Assembly (NCBI RefSeq): GCF_013410655.1
Contig: NZ_JACCFP010000001.1
Location: forward strand, 2,441,501-2,505,500
Source: Nocardioides thalensis
Lineage (GTDB): Bacteria > Actinomycetota > Actinomycetes > Propionibacteriales > Nocardioidaceae
Length of the DNA: 64,000 nucleotides
Direction: 5' to 3'
The notes beneath the pieces are model-generated. The model was not told the origin of the DNA, did not search any database, and worked only from the letters and a program-made list of their open reading frames with translations. Shown here piece by piece: positions 46,378 through 56,198 of the stretch (positions are counted from its first letter, which is position 1; each line of letters opens with the position of its first letter). The position numbers and the translations under genes are program-made.

Positions 46378-49300
46378 ATGAGGCATCGCAAGCGTTGGAC
46401 GACCTCGGGACTCGTCCGCCGAACGGCACTGCTGTTCCTCGTTACCGCCCTCTACCTGGCCGGACTCCCCTCGACGCCCGTGCCCGACTCGCTCGAGCCG
46501 GTCGCCAACGAGACGCCGTTCTCGCAGGTGTTCTCGACCAACGCCAACGGCGCGATCGTCTCGATCGGCAACAACCTGCTGACCTGCCCGCCGGGCTCGG
46601 TCGGGAGCAACATCACCTGCGCCAACGCGCGGGCCGGGTCCCCGGTCAACAACAACTCGTTCAACATGGTCAACCTCGACGCCGACAACGTCGGGTCGAC
46701 GTTCAACTCCTCGTCGTCCGCCCTCGACCTGCCCGCCGGCGCAACGGTGCTGTGGGCCGGTCTCTACTGGGGCGCACGCCTCTCGGCCGGCTCCGGCGGG
46801 ACGGCCGGCACCGGCACCCGCACGCAGATGCAGTTCCGGGTGCCGGGCGGCGGCTACCAGACCATCACCTCGCAGGAGGAGTTCGGGCCCAACACCGCCA
46901 GCAGCAACGCCTACCAGGAGTTCGCCGACGTCACCTCCCTGGTCAGGGCCGCCGGCAACGGCACCTACTGGGGAGCCAACGTGGTCGCCGGCACCGGCCA
47001 GGACCGCTACGCCGGCTGGTCGATCACCGTCGCCTACTCGGCCCCCGGGCTGCCGCTGCGCAACCTGACGATCTTCGACGGCTTCAGCGCGGTCGGCTCG
47101 GGCACCCCGGAGACGGTGACGGTCAGCGGCTTCACGGCGCCGCTGTCGGGCCCCGTCGACACGCAGCTGTCGATGGTGGCCTACGAGGGCGACCTGTCGA
47201 CCAGCGGTGACTTCGCCCGGCTCAACAACACCCAGCTGGCCGACGGCATCTCACCGGGCTCGAACTTCTTCAACGGCACCAACGACCTCTACGGCACGTC
47301 GGTCACCACGCGGTCGCCCGCCGACCGCAACATGCTCGGCTACGACATCAAGAACCTCGGTGCGTCCGGGGCGATCCCCAACGGCGCCACCAGCGCGACC
47401 TTCACGTTCGGGAGCAGCGGCGACGTCTACTTCCCCGGGGTCGTCGGCCTCGCCATCAACCTCTACGCCCCCGACTTCACGACGTCGTCGAAGTCGGTCG
47501 TCAACCTCAGCGGCAACGACCCGGCCCGTCCGGGCGACACCCTCGAGTACACGCTCAACTACGCCAACACCGGGCAGGACCCCGCGGTCCGCTCGGTGTC
47601 GGAGGACCCGCTTCCCGCCAACACGACGTACGTCCCCGGCTCGCTCCGGATCCTGAGCGGCCCGGGTGCCGGGCCCCTGACCGACGGCGCCGGTGACGAC
47701 CGCGGGGAGCTCGACGGACGAACGGTCCGGGTCCGGCTCGGGACGGGCGCGACCGCCACGTCCGGAGGCACGATCCCGGTCGGCTCCTCGACGTCGTACT
47801 CGTTCCGCGTCACGCTCGACGACGCCGCGGGCGGGACGACGGTCCGCAACCTCGCCCACCTCGACTACGCCACGGGCACGACCGGCGTCGAGGCGACCTA
47901 CGACACCCCGCCGACCGCGACCCCCGTGATCAACCGCGCCGACATCGGCGTCTCCAAGACCGTGGCACCAGATCCCGCGGCCGTCGGCGGCGCGGTCGTC
48001 GCGACCCTGACCGTCACCAACGACGGCCCCAACACCGCGCGCCAGGTCTCCGTGCGCGACCCGCTCCCGGCCGGCTGGGCCCACGACGGCTTCGACGCTC
48101 CGGACGGGGTCACCTGCGAGGTGGTCGACCGGGAGGCCCGGTGCGACGTCGGCAGCATCCCCGACGGCGACTCCGTCGTCATCCGGCTCCGCGGGCACCT
48201 CCAGCAGTCCACCGACGCGACCTCCCTCACCAACATCGCGTACGTCGACACGACCTCCTACGACCCGGACCTCAGCGACAACGTCTCTAGCGACACGTTC
48301 GGCGTCGTGAGGTCCGCGGACCTCGCCATCACCAAGACGGCGGGTCGCAGCAGCGCCCCCGCCGGCGGCGCCGTGCGCTACACGCTCGAGGTCACCAACA
48401 ACGGCCCGACCGACGCCGTGGACGTCGTGTTCGCCGACACCGTCGACGACGCCAGCCAGCTCACGCTGACCTCCGTGGTGAGCACGACGGGCGGCGCGAG
48501 CTGTACCGCGGCCCAGGGCAGCGCGGTGAACTGCACCGTCGACACCCTTGCTGCGGGCGCGTCCGCCGGCGTCGTCGTCGAGGGCGTGCTCGCGACCACG
48601 CTCGAGCCGGGCACCGTCGTGGGCAACACCGGCAGCGTCGGCTCCTCGGTCCCCGACCCCGAGCCGTCCGACAACCGGGCGACTGCCCAGGTCACCGTGG
48701 CCGACCCGGTCGCCGACGTCCGGCTGGTCAAGGACGCACCGGCGACCGCGACGGCCGGAGGCACGATCACCTACGACCTGACGGCGACGAACCACGGTCC
48801 GTCCCCGGCGACCGGTGTCACCGTCACCGACACCGTCCCGGCGGGCATCACCCCGACGTCGGCCACGGCCAGCCGCGGCACCTGCACGATCAGCGGACAG
48901 ACCGTCACCTGCGAGGTCGGCGGGCTCCCTGCGGGCCCGGCCGGCGAGCCGGGCGGCGCCGTACAGATCCAGGTGACCGGGACCGTCGCAGCCGCGGCGT
49001 CGGGCACTCGCACCAACGTCGCCGACGTGGCCTCGACCAGCACCGACCCGGCACCGGGCAACAACACCGCGAGCGCGACGACCACCATCGACCGGGTGGT
49101 CGACCTGGTCGTCACCAAGCAGGCGAACCGGACGTCGCTCCCTGCGGCGAGCCCCGGCGACCCGCGGACGGTCCGCTACGTCATCACGGTCGCCAACGAA
49201 GGTCCCTCGGTCGCCACGGGGGTCACGGTCTCCGACAAGGTGCCGCTGGTCGACGGCTTCACCGTGACCTCGGCGGTGCCCGACAGCGGGACGTGCGACA

Positions 49301-52300
49301 CGTCCGAGGCGGGTACCCCGCAGCCGGGCGACGCCGACCACGGGCTGATCACCTGCGACCTCGCCGCGACGATCCCCGTCGGCGGCTCGCAGCAGGTGGT
49401 CGTCACGATGGTCGCCCGCGCCGACCTGACCACCGGTCCCGACCTCACCGAGACCGTCACCGCGAGCGCGCCCGGCGAGCCGTCGGCCAACCTCGGCAAC
49501 AACGAGGCCACCTGGACCCTCAGCGGGCAGCCGGTGAGCGACCTCGCGCTCGAGAAGAGCGCACCGGCCACCGCGACCGCGGGCACGACCGGCGTCTACG
49601 GCTTCGAGATCACCAACAACGCCACGCTGGAGGGCGAGGCCGCGCTCGCCCCCACGCTGGTCGACACGCTCCCGGACGGCGTCACCCTCGTCCCCGCGGG
49701 AGCGCCCGGATCCGTCACCCCGGCCTACTGCACGGCCGCGGGGCAACAGGTCACCTGCGACCTCCCGATCCCGGCGATGAACCTGGATCCGGGCCAGTCC
49801 CGCACCGTCGAGATCACGGTGCGGTTCGCGGCCGACCTCCCGGCCGGCACGACCCTCGTCAACGTCGCCGAGGCGCGCAACCGACCGAGCAACCCGGACC
49901 CGGCACCGGCCAACAACGTCTCGTCGGCGAGCACGACCGTCGTCGCCGAGGCCGACGTCCTCGTGACGGACCTGACGATCACGTCGCCCGACCCGTCCTA
50001 CCAGGGCGCTGGGTCGCCGCGCGACATCGTCTTCACGCTCCGCAACGACGGGCCGTCGGTCGCCCGCGACGTCGAGTTCCGGCTCGCCGTCGACTGGGAC
50101 GCCGCGATCATCGACGGCCAGCTGCCCGCCGATTGTGCCCTCCTGGACGGCGAGCTCGTGTGCACGATCGACGGCCGCGACCTGGCACCCGGCGAGGAGG
50201 TCACCTTCGGCGTGCGCGTCCTGATCGCGGGCTACCAGGAGGCCGGCGACTACGTCGCGCGCGTCGACGTGACGACCTCGACGCCTGAGTCCGACCTGGC
50301 CAACAACGACGCGCAGGCGGCGACGACGATCACGGCCCCGCGCACGGAGCTCGACGTGACGAAGGCGGCCGTCGACCCGGTCGAGAACCCTGCCGACGGG
50401 CACGACTCGTTCGTCGCTGGCACCGCCTTCGCCTACCAGGTCACCGTCGGCGTGCCGACCGGCATCGGCGAGCTGATCGCCGACGCGCAGGACGTCACAG
50501 TCACCGACACGCTTCCGGCCGGCATGACGCCGACCGCCGTCAGCACCACCGCCGGCACCTGCGACATCGCCGGGCGCACGGTGACCTGCGACCTCGGAAC
50601 ACTCTCAGCCTGGCCCGGGACCGACGAGCCCGTCGTGATCACCGTCAGCGGCACGGTCGAGGTCGATGCCGAGGCGGAGCAGGTCGACAACACCGCCACC
50701 GCCACGTCGACCACGCCGGACACCTCCGGCTCCCCCGCGAGCGGTACGGCGACGGCGACGGTGGACATCATCGAGATGGCCGACCTTCAGCAGTTCAAGG
50801 TCGCCGACGCCCCCGTGACCTACGTCGGGGGCGACGTCGGCTACACGCTGACCACGGTCAACGCCGGGCCGTCGGCGGTCGAGGAGGCCACCGTCACCGA
50901 CACCCTGCCGACCGGGCTGACGCTCGACCCCGCCCAGTCCCCGGACTGCGCGGTGACGGGCGGTACGCCGGCCACGGGCCAGCAGGTCACCTGCTCCCTC
51001 GGCGCGCTCGGCGTCGGCGACTCGATCTCCGTCCGGGTGGTCGCGAGCACCTCCCCCGACGACTCGCCCCGGACGATCACCAACACGGCCACGGTCAGCT
51101 CGCCGGCGACCGATCCGGACCCCGACAACGACACGGCGTCGGTGACCACCGACCTCGACGTGCTCGCCGACGTGGCGATCTCGTCCTCGGTGAGCACCAC
51201 GACGCCGGCCGCGGGACAGGACGTGACGTTCACCGGTTACACGATCAACAACGGCCCGTCGGCCGCGCGGGACGTGACCGGCTCGACGACCTTCCCGGCG
51301 GGCTTCGTGCCGGTCAGTCACAACGTCCCGTTCAACACCTGTGAGTGGAGCCCGGCAGCGCCGGCCGATCCCTATGCCGAGCCGTGGAGCGACACCCGCT
51401 ACACACTGACCTGCCGCTCGGCCGACCCGTCGCGGCTCTTCGAGCCCGGGTTCGCCAACACGAGCGTGGTCGTGATGCACGTGCCCACCGACACCCCGAC
51501 CGGCACGTACCGCGCCGAGGGTCAGATCGAGACGTCGACCCCGGAGTCGACGTACGCCAACAACACGACCGAGCAGGTCCTCTCGGTGCAGCGGGTCTCG
51601 GACCTCCACCTCACCAAGACCCTGGTGCGCCCCGACCCGATGCAGGCCGGGGAGCCCGCGACCTGGCGGATCACCGTCACCAACGACGGGCCCTCTGCCG
51701 CCAACAACGTCGTCGTCGCCGACCGGGTGCCCGACAGCATGACGTTCGTCAGGGCGACGGACGACACCGACGACCCGTGCCCGGCTCCGGAGGTCACCGA
51801 CAACGACGTGGTCGTCCGGTGCACGCTCGGCACCCTCCGCGTCGGGGAGTCGGCGTCCGCGACGATCACCATGGTCCTGCCCGACGGGGCGGGGCGGAAC
51901 GTGTGCAACACCGCCCTCGTCGGCTCCGAGTCGCTCGACCCGGCAGCGGGCGACAACGACGACCGGGCGTGCGGGACGACGATCGCCGGCCGGGCGGACA
52001 TCTCGCTCGTGAAGGTCGACCCGGCGGACGACACGCGACTCGCGGGAGCGGTGTTCCAGCTCTACGTCGACGACGGCGACGGCGAGGCCGACCCGGCGAC
52101 GGACCGGCCGCTGGGGACGGAGTGCACGACGGACGCGCAGGGCCGGTGCGTCCGCCGCGGTCTGCCGTTCGGGGACTACTTCTGGTACGAGGTCTCGCCC
52201 GCGCCGGGCTATCAGGTGCCGCAGGACCGGACCAGCCCGCTGATCACGATCAACCAGGCCAACGGAGGCACCGAGGTCGGGCCCTACCGGTTCACCAACA

Positions 52301-53193
52301 ACCGCCTGCCCGGGGCCGCGCAGGTGCGCAAGGTGGACGCGGTGACGGGCAAGGTGCTGGAGGCGGCGACGTTCGACCTCTACCGCGATACCGACGGCGA
52401 CGGAGAGTACGACGACGGTGACGCGCTGATGGGCACCTGCACCACCAACGAGACCGGCACCTGCCGCCTGGAGGACCTCGACTTCGGCACGTACTTCTGG
52501 GTGGAGACCCTCGCGCCACGCGGCTACGTCCTGCCGGACTCCCCCGTCGCCGATCCCTTCGTCATCGACGCAGGCAACGTCGGCGACGAGCAGACGACCA
52601 CCGTCGAGGACGACCGGGCCCCGTGGACCGTGACCAAGCGCAGCGACCCGCCGTCCGGGAGCGAGGTGCTGGCCGGCGACGTCATCACCTACACGCTGAC
52701 CGCCAGCCCGTTGACGGACTCCGGGGCTCTCGACGCGCGCGTGGTCGACGACCTGGCCGACGTGCTGGACGACGCGCGGTTCGTCCCCGGCTCGATCGAT
52801 GCCGAGGCCGGCACGGCCCGGAAGCGCGGCGACGCGCTGCGGTGGCACATCCCGGTCCTCGACCGTCCGCTCTCCCTGACCTACCAGGTGCAGGTGACCC
52901 GGGACGCTGAGGAGGGCGCGCTCGTCGCGAACAGCGCGAGCGGCACCGGACCAGGCGCCGAGCCCTGCGCGCGCCCCGGCTGCGACAACACCAGCCACGA
53001 GGTCGGCGCCGACGACGGGAACGAGCCACCGGATTGCACGTCGAGTGCAACGGCGGCGTGCCCCGACCCCGACGGCGACGACCAGGACGGCACCCTCCCC
53101 GACACCGGCGGGCCGCCGTGGTGGCTGGTCCCGATCGGCCTGCTGCTTGTCGCGCTCGGCGCGGTCGTCGTCCGACGGTCGCGGCGCGCCTGA
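46378..53193 (+). CDS. Giant LPxTG-anchored surface protein with DUF11 and SpaA repeats
   Basis: A 2271-residue cell-wall protein. After an N-terminal signal/anchor helix (RTALLFLVTALYLAGL, about 15-30) comes a beta-rich head (to about 365, with WAGLYWGARLSAG). About eleven DUF11-type repeats follow, each near 110-150 residues and recognisable by xDhxhxK...Y.hxVxNxGPSxAxxVxVxDxLP. Two SpaA/Cna-B type domains (about 1872-1965 and 1980-2075), able in this family to form isopeptide bonds, precede a further DUF11-like domain. The end is a sortase motif LPDTGG (about 2240), a membrane helix and RRSRRA. It is likely a long stalked adhesin. No sortase gene is in the window. GGGAAGGTGG precedes the ATG. 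Confidence 0.92.
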   Translation: MRHRKRWTTSGLVRRTALLFLVTALYLAGLPSTPVPDSLEPVANETPFSQVFSTNANGAIVSIGNNLLTCPPGSVGSNITCANARAGSPVNNNSFNMVNLDADNVGSTFNSSSSALDLPAGATVLWAGLYWGARLSAGSGGTAGTGTRTQMQFRVPGGGYQTITSQEEFGPNTASSNAYQEFADVTSLVRAAGNGTYWGANVVAGTGQDRYAGWSITVAYSAPGLPLRNLTIFDGFSAVGSGTPETVTVSGFTAPLSGPVDTQLSMVAYEGDLSTSGDFARLNNTQLADGISPGSNFFNGTNDLYGTSVTTRSPADRNMLGYDIKNLGASGAIPNGATSATFTFGSSGDVYFPGVVGLAINLYAPDFTTSSKSVVNLSGNDPARPGDTLEYTLNYANTGQDPAVRSVSEDPLPANTTYVPGSLRILSGPGAGPLTDGAGDDRGELDGRTVRVRLGTGATATSGGTIPVGSSTSYSFRVTLDDAAGGTTVRNLAHLDYATGTTGVEATYDTPPTATPVINRADIGVSKTVAPDPAAVGGAVVATLTVTNDGPNTARQVSVRDPLPAGWAHDGFDAPDGVTCEVVDREARCDVGSIPDGDSVVIRLRGHLQQSTDATSLTNIAYVDTTSYDPDLSDNVSSDTFGVVRSADLAITKTAGRSSAPAGGAVRYTLEVTNNGPTDAVDVVFADTVDDASQLTLTSVVSTTGGASCTAAQGSAVNCTVDTLAAGASAGVVVEGVLATTLEPGTVVGNTGSVGSSVPDPEPSDNRATAQVTVADPVADVRLVKDAPATATAGGTITYDLTATNHGPSPATGVTVTDTVPAGITPTSATASRGTCTISGQTVTCEVGGLPAGPAGEPGGAVQIQVTGTVAAAASGTRTNVADVASTSTDPAPGNNTASATTTIDRVVDLVVTKQANRTSLPAASPGDPRTVRYVITVANEGPSVATGVTVSDKVPLVDGFTVTSAVPDSGTCDTSEAGTPQPGDADHGLITCDLAATIPVGGSQQVVVTMVARADLTTGPDLTETVTASAPGEPSANLGNNEATWTLSGQPVSDLALEKSAPATATAGTTGVYGFEITNNATLEGEAALAPTLVDTLPDGVTLVPAGAPGSVTPAYCTAAGQQVTCDLPIPAMNLDPGQSRTVEITVRFAADLPAGTTLVNVAEARNRPSNPDPAPANNVSSASTTVVAEADVLVTDLTITSPDPSYQGAGSPRDIVFTLRNDGPSVARDVEFRLAVDWDAAIIDGQLPADCALLDGELVCTIDGRDLAPGEEVTFGVRVLIAGYQEAGDYVARVDVTTSTPESDLANNDAQAATTITAPRTELDVTKAAVDPVENPADGHDSFVAGTAFAYQVTVGVPTGIGELIADAQDVTVTDTLPAGMTPTAVSTTAGTCDIAGRTVTCDLGTLSAWPGTDEPVVITVSGTVEVDAEAEQVDNTATATSTTPDTSGSPASGTATATVDIIEMADLQQFKVADAPVTYVGGDVGYTLTTVNAGPSAVEEATVTDTLPTGLTLDPAQSPDCAVTGGTPATGQQVTCSLGALGVGDSISVRVVASTSPDDSPRTITNTATVSSPATDPDPDNDTASVTTDLDVLADVAISSSVSTTTPAAGQDVTFTGYTINNGPSAARDVTGSTTFPAGFVPVSHNVPFNTCEWSPAAPADPYAEPWSDTRYTLTCRSADPSRLFEPGFANTSVVVMHVPTDTPTGTYRAEGQIETSTPESTYANNTTEQVLSVQRVSDLHLTKTLVRPDPMQAGEPATWRITVTNDGPSAANNVVVADRVPDSMTFVRATDDTDDPCPAPEVTDNDVVVRCTLGTLRVGESASATITMVLPDGAGRNVCNTALVGSESLDPAAGDNDDRACGTTIAGRADISLVKVDPADDTRLAGAVFQLYVDDGDGEADPATDRPLGTECTTDAQGRCVRRGLPFGDYFWYEVSPAPGYQVPQDRTSPLITINQANGGTEVGPYRFTNNRLPGAAQVRKVDAVTGKVLEAATFDLYRDTDGDGEYDDGDALMGTCTTNETGTCRLEDLDFGTYFWVETLAPRGYVLPDSPVADPFVIDAGNVGDEQTTTVEDDRAPWTVTKRSDPPSGSEVLAGDVITYTLTASPLTDSGALDARVVDDLADVLDDARFVPGSIDAEAGTARKRGDALRWHIPVLDRPLSLTYQVQVTRDAEEGALVANSASGTGPGAEPCARPGCDNTSHEVGADDGNEPPDCTSSATAACPDPDGDDQDGTLPDTGGPPWWLVPIGLLLVALGAVVVRRSRRA

Positions 53194-53289
53194 CCGACCA
53201 GCACCACCGACCGGCGCGCCTCCGCGCAAACCTTTCGGTCCCTGAGATCGTCTGACCTTCGTGACCGACCCGCGGACGGAGGCTCCCCT

Positions 53290-54216
53290 GTGAGCGACCT
53301 GGTGATCGAGACCAGTGGCCTGCGCAAGGAGTTCCGCTCCCTGCGCGGAGGCACGCGGGTCGCCGTACAGCATCTCGACCTGGCGGTCCCCGCCGGTGGC
53401 CGGGTGCACGGCTTCCTCGGGCCCAACGGCTCGGGCAAGACGACCACGATCCGGATGCTGCTCGGGCTGGCCCGGCCGACGAAGGGCACGATGCGCCTGT
53501 TCGGCGAGCCCGTGCCGGACCGGCTGCCGCACGTCATCGGGCGAGTGGGAGCGGTGGTCGAGTCGCCGAAGTTCTCGCCCAACTTCAGCGGCCGCCGCAA
53601 CCTCCAGCTGCTCGCCGGCGCGATCGGCGCTCCCGCGACGCGGGTGGACGCCGCATTGGAGCAGGTGAAGCTGACCGGCCGCGACAAGGACCGCTACAAG
53701 GGCTATTCGCTCGGCATGAAGCAGCGGCTCGCGATCGCCGCGACCCTGCTGAAGGAGCCCAGCCTGCTCATCCTCGACGAGCCGACGAACGGCCTCGACC
53801 CGGCCGGCATCCGCGAGATCCGCGAGACCATCCGCGACCTGGGGACCTCCGGCGTGACGGTGCTGCTGAGCTCGCACATCCTCGCCGAGGTGCAGCAGGT
53901 CTGCACCTCCGCGACGATCATCGGCAACGGCAAGCTGCTCGCCTCGGGCGACGTGGACGACCTGCTGGGCGCCGGTACGGCGTACCGCGTGGCGACGCCG
54001 GACCCGGCGGCCGCCGCCGAGGTGCTGACGCGGGCCGGCCTGGCTCCGACCGTGCTCGACACCGGCCTCCAGGTCGACACCGACCAGCCGTCGGAGGTGA
54101 CGAGGGTGCTCGGTGAGGCGGGCATCTGGCTGAGCGAGCTCACGCCGCTGCGCGCCGACCTCGAGTCCTACTTCCTCGCGCTCACCGAGGACGAGCAGCT
54201 GGGAGAGCAGGCATGA
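53290..54216 (+). CDS. ABC transporter ATP-binding protein (ABC-2 type)
   Basis: A 308-residue ATPase of the drug/antibiotic exporter branch: Walker A GPNGSGKTTT (about 43-52), the signature YSLGMKQRLAIA (about 137-148), Walker B LLILDEPTNGLDPAG and the H-loop SSHIL. A C-terminal extension of about 90 residues is typical of ABC-2 exporters. It pairs with the permease gene through an ATGA overlap. The substrate is unknown; nothing ties it to the neighbouring surface protein except position. Confidence 0.92.
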   Translation: MSDLVIETSGLRKEFRSLRGGTRVAVQHLDLAVPAGGRVHGFLGPNGSGKTTTIRMLLGLARPTKGTMRLFGEPVPDRLPHVIGRVGAVVESPKFSPNFSGRRNLQLLAGAIGAPATRVDAALEQVKLTGRDKDRYKGYSLGMKQRLAIAATLLKEPSLLILDEPTNGLDPAGIREIRETIRDLGTSGVTVLLSSHILAEVQQVCTSATIIGNGKLLASGDVDDLLGAGTAYRVATPDPAAAAEVLTRAGLAPTVLDTGLQVDTDQPSEVTRVLGEAGIWLSELTPLRADLESYFLALTEDEQLGEQA

Positions 54217-55199
54217 CCCGCCTGCTGCGGGTCGAGCTCGCCCGATTCGTCGCCCGTCGCGCGGTGCTCGTGCTGCTGGGCCTCGCGATCCTGATCCCCG
54301 GCGTGATCGGTGTCGCGACCGTGATCAACACCGAGCCGCCGCCCGCCGACAAGCTCGCGCGCGCCGAGGCGCGGGCGGAGCGCGAGGCGGAGAAGCCTCG
54401 GTCCCAGCGCCAGCTGCAGCGCTGCATCGACACCCCCGAGGAGTGGGGCGTCAACCCGGAGATCGACGACGTCGAAGACGTGTGCGCCGAGCAGGTGCTT
54501 CCCCGCGCCGACTGGTACGTCTACTGGGACGAGCTCGCGCTGGAGGAGGAGCGCGAGGAGGGCTCGGGCTTCGTCGTCGTGCTGGTGCTGGCCGTGCTGA
54601 TGCTCATCGCCGGCACCACGTTCGCCGGGCACGACTGGGCCAGCGGCTCGGTCAGCAACCAGCTGCTCTTCGAGCCCCGCCGCGTACGCGTCTGGACGGC
54701 CAAGGCCGTGGTGGTCACCGCCGTCGCGGGAGCGCTCACGGCTGCCGTCGTGACGGCGTACTGGCTCCTGCTCGCCGCGGTCGTCCGCTCCCGTGACATC
54801 GCCGTCCCGGACGGACTGCTGCTCGACTGCCTGCAGAGCGGGTGGCGGGGAGCGGGCGTCGCCGCCGCGGCCGGTCTCGCGGGGTACGCGTTGACCATGC
54901 TGTTCCGCAGCACCGTCGCGGCCCTCGGCATCCTCCTCGCGGTGTGCGTCACTGGCGGTGTCGTGCTGGCGGTCATCGGCATCGACTCGGTGTGGAACCC
55001 CGGCCTGAACCTGGCGGCGATCATCCTCGACGGCACGACGTACTGGGCCGAGGTCCCGTGCGGCACGCAGGGAGACGTCGGGATGTGCGAGGTGGAGAAG
55101 GAGCTCAGGATCGGCCGCGCGCTGGCCTTCGTGGTCCCGGTACTCGCAGCCGCCTGCGCCGCCTCACTGGCGTCGTTCTGGCGACGCGACGTCGGCTGA
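54213..55199 (+). CDS. ABC-2 type transporter permease
   Basis: A 328-residue membrane protein, partner of the preceding ATPase. A first membrane helix (about 18-40) is followed by a charged 70-residue extracytoplasmic loop with two cysteines. Further helices lie at about 115-135, 165-190, 210-235, 240-260 and 295-320. TFAGHDWASGSVSNQLLFEPRR is the typical ABC-2 segment preceding the middle helices. The small two-gene exporter lies just upstream of lipA and interrupts the lipB-lipA neighbourhood together with the LPxTG gene. Confidence 0.88.
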   Translation: MTRLLRVELARFVARRAVLVLLGLAILIPGVIGVATVINTEPPPADKLARAEARAEREAEKPRSQRQLQRCIDTPEEWGVNPEIDDVEDVCAEQVLPRADWYVYWDELALEEEREEGSGFVVVLVLAVLMLIAGTTFAGHDWASGSVSNQLLFEPRRVRVWTAKAVVVTAVAGALTAAVVTAYWLLLAAVVRSRDIAVPDGLLLDCLQSGWRGAGVAAAAGLAGYALTMLFRSTVAALGILLAVCVTGGVVLAVIGIDSVWNPGLNLAAIILDGTTYWAEVPCGTQGDVGMCEVEKELRIGRALAFVVPVLAAACAASLASFWRRDVG

Positions 55200-55220
55200 G
55201 GTCCGCGAAGGGTGCGGGAG

Positions 55221-55226
55221 TAGGCT
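55221..55226 (+). promoter_or_regulatory. Leaderless promoter -10 box of lipA
   Basis: TAGGCT, 6-nt spacer, then the lipA GTG. lipA therefore has its own promoter and does not need read-through from the transporter genes. Confidence 0.6.
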
Positions 55227-55232
55227 GACGGG

Positions 55233-56198
55233 GTGACCAGCACCGCCCCCACGCCCACTCCCGAGGGCCGGAAGCTGCTCCGTCTGGAGGTCCGCAACGC
55301 GGAGACCCCGATCGAGCGCAAGCCGGCCTGGATCAAGACCACGGCGAAGATGGGACCCGAGTACCGCCAGCTGCACAACCTGGTGAAGTCCGAGGGCCTC
55401 CACACCGTGTGCCAGGAGGCGGGCTGTCCCAACATCTTCGAGTGCTGGGAGGACCGCGAGGCCACGTTCCTCATCGGCGGCGACCAGTGCACGCGCCGCT
55501 GCGACTTCTGCCAGATCGACACCGGCAAGCCGCAGCCGCTCGACCGCGACGAGCCGCGCCGGGTGGCCGAGTCGGTGCGCTCGATGGAGCTGCGCTACGC
55601 CACCATCACCGGCGTCGCACGCGACGACCTCGAGGACGGCGGCGCCTGGCTGTACGCCGAGACCGTGCGGGCGATCCACGAGCTCAACCCCGGCACCGGC
55701 GTCGAGAACCTGATCCCCGACTTCAACGGCCGGCCCGAGCTGCTCCAGCAGGTCTTCGAGTCGAGGCCCGAGGTGCTCGCCCACAACGTCGAGACGGTGC
55801 CGCGGATCTTCAAGCGGATCCGGCCCGCATTCCGCTACGAGCGCTCGCTCGACGTGATCACGCAGGCCCGCGCGTTCGGCCTCGTCACGAAGTCCAACCT
55901 GATCCTCGGCATGGGCGAGACCCGCGAGGAGGTCAGCCAGGCGATGCAGGACCTCTACGACGCCGGCTGCGAGCTGCTGACGATCACCCAGTACCTGCGC
56001 CCGTCGCTCCACCACCACCCCGTGGAGCGGTGGGTCAAGCCGGAGGAGTTCGTCGAGCTCCGCGAGGAGGCCGAGGACATCGGCTTCCCGGGCGTGCTGT
56101 CCGGCCCCCTCGTCCGTTCGTCCTACCGCGCCGGTCGCCTGTACCGTCAGGCGATCGAGTCCCGTCAGTCCGAAGAGATGCAGGTCAGCAACGCATGA
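55233..56198 (+). CDS. lipA: Lipoyl synthase
   Basis: A radical-SAM enzyme that inserts two sulfurs into octanoyl groups on E2 and H proteins. The 321-residue protein has the auxiliary cluster motif [12 protein letters not shown] (Cys60, 65, 71), the radical-SAM motif CTRRCDFC (Cys86, 90, 93) and the C-terminal RSSYRAG serine motif. The ATGA overlap with the DUF4191 gene places both in one transcript, as in mycobacteria (Rv2218-Rv2219). Confidence 0.96.
   Translation: MTSTAPTPTPEGRKLLRLEVRNAETPIERKPAWIKTTAKMGPEYRQLHNLVKSEGLHTVCQEAGCPNIFECWEDREATFLIGGDQCTRRCDFCQIDTGKPQPLDRDEPRRVAESVRSMELRYATITGVARDDLEDGGAWLYAETVRAIHELNPGTGVENLIPDFNGRPELLQQVFESRPEVLAHNVETVPRIFKRIRPAFRYERSLDVITQARAFGLVTKSNLILGMGETREEVSQAMQDLYDAGCELLTITQYLRPSLHHHPVERWVKPEEFVELREEAEDIGFPGVLSGPLVRSSYRAGRLYRQAIESRQSEEMQVSNA

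Noticed and set aside
46371..47210. A plus-strand frame starting 7 nt before the LPxTG gene
   Set aside because: Out of frame with the conserved protein and Arg/His/Pro-rich; the ribosome site and signal sequence support ATG 46378.
47251..50403. A 1050-codon open frame on the minus strand opposite the LPxTG protein
   Set aside because: Same reasoning: composition typical of a GC-rich shadow frame, while the plus strand carries clear DUF11 repeats.
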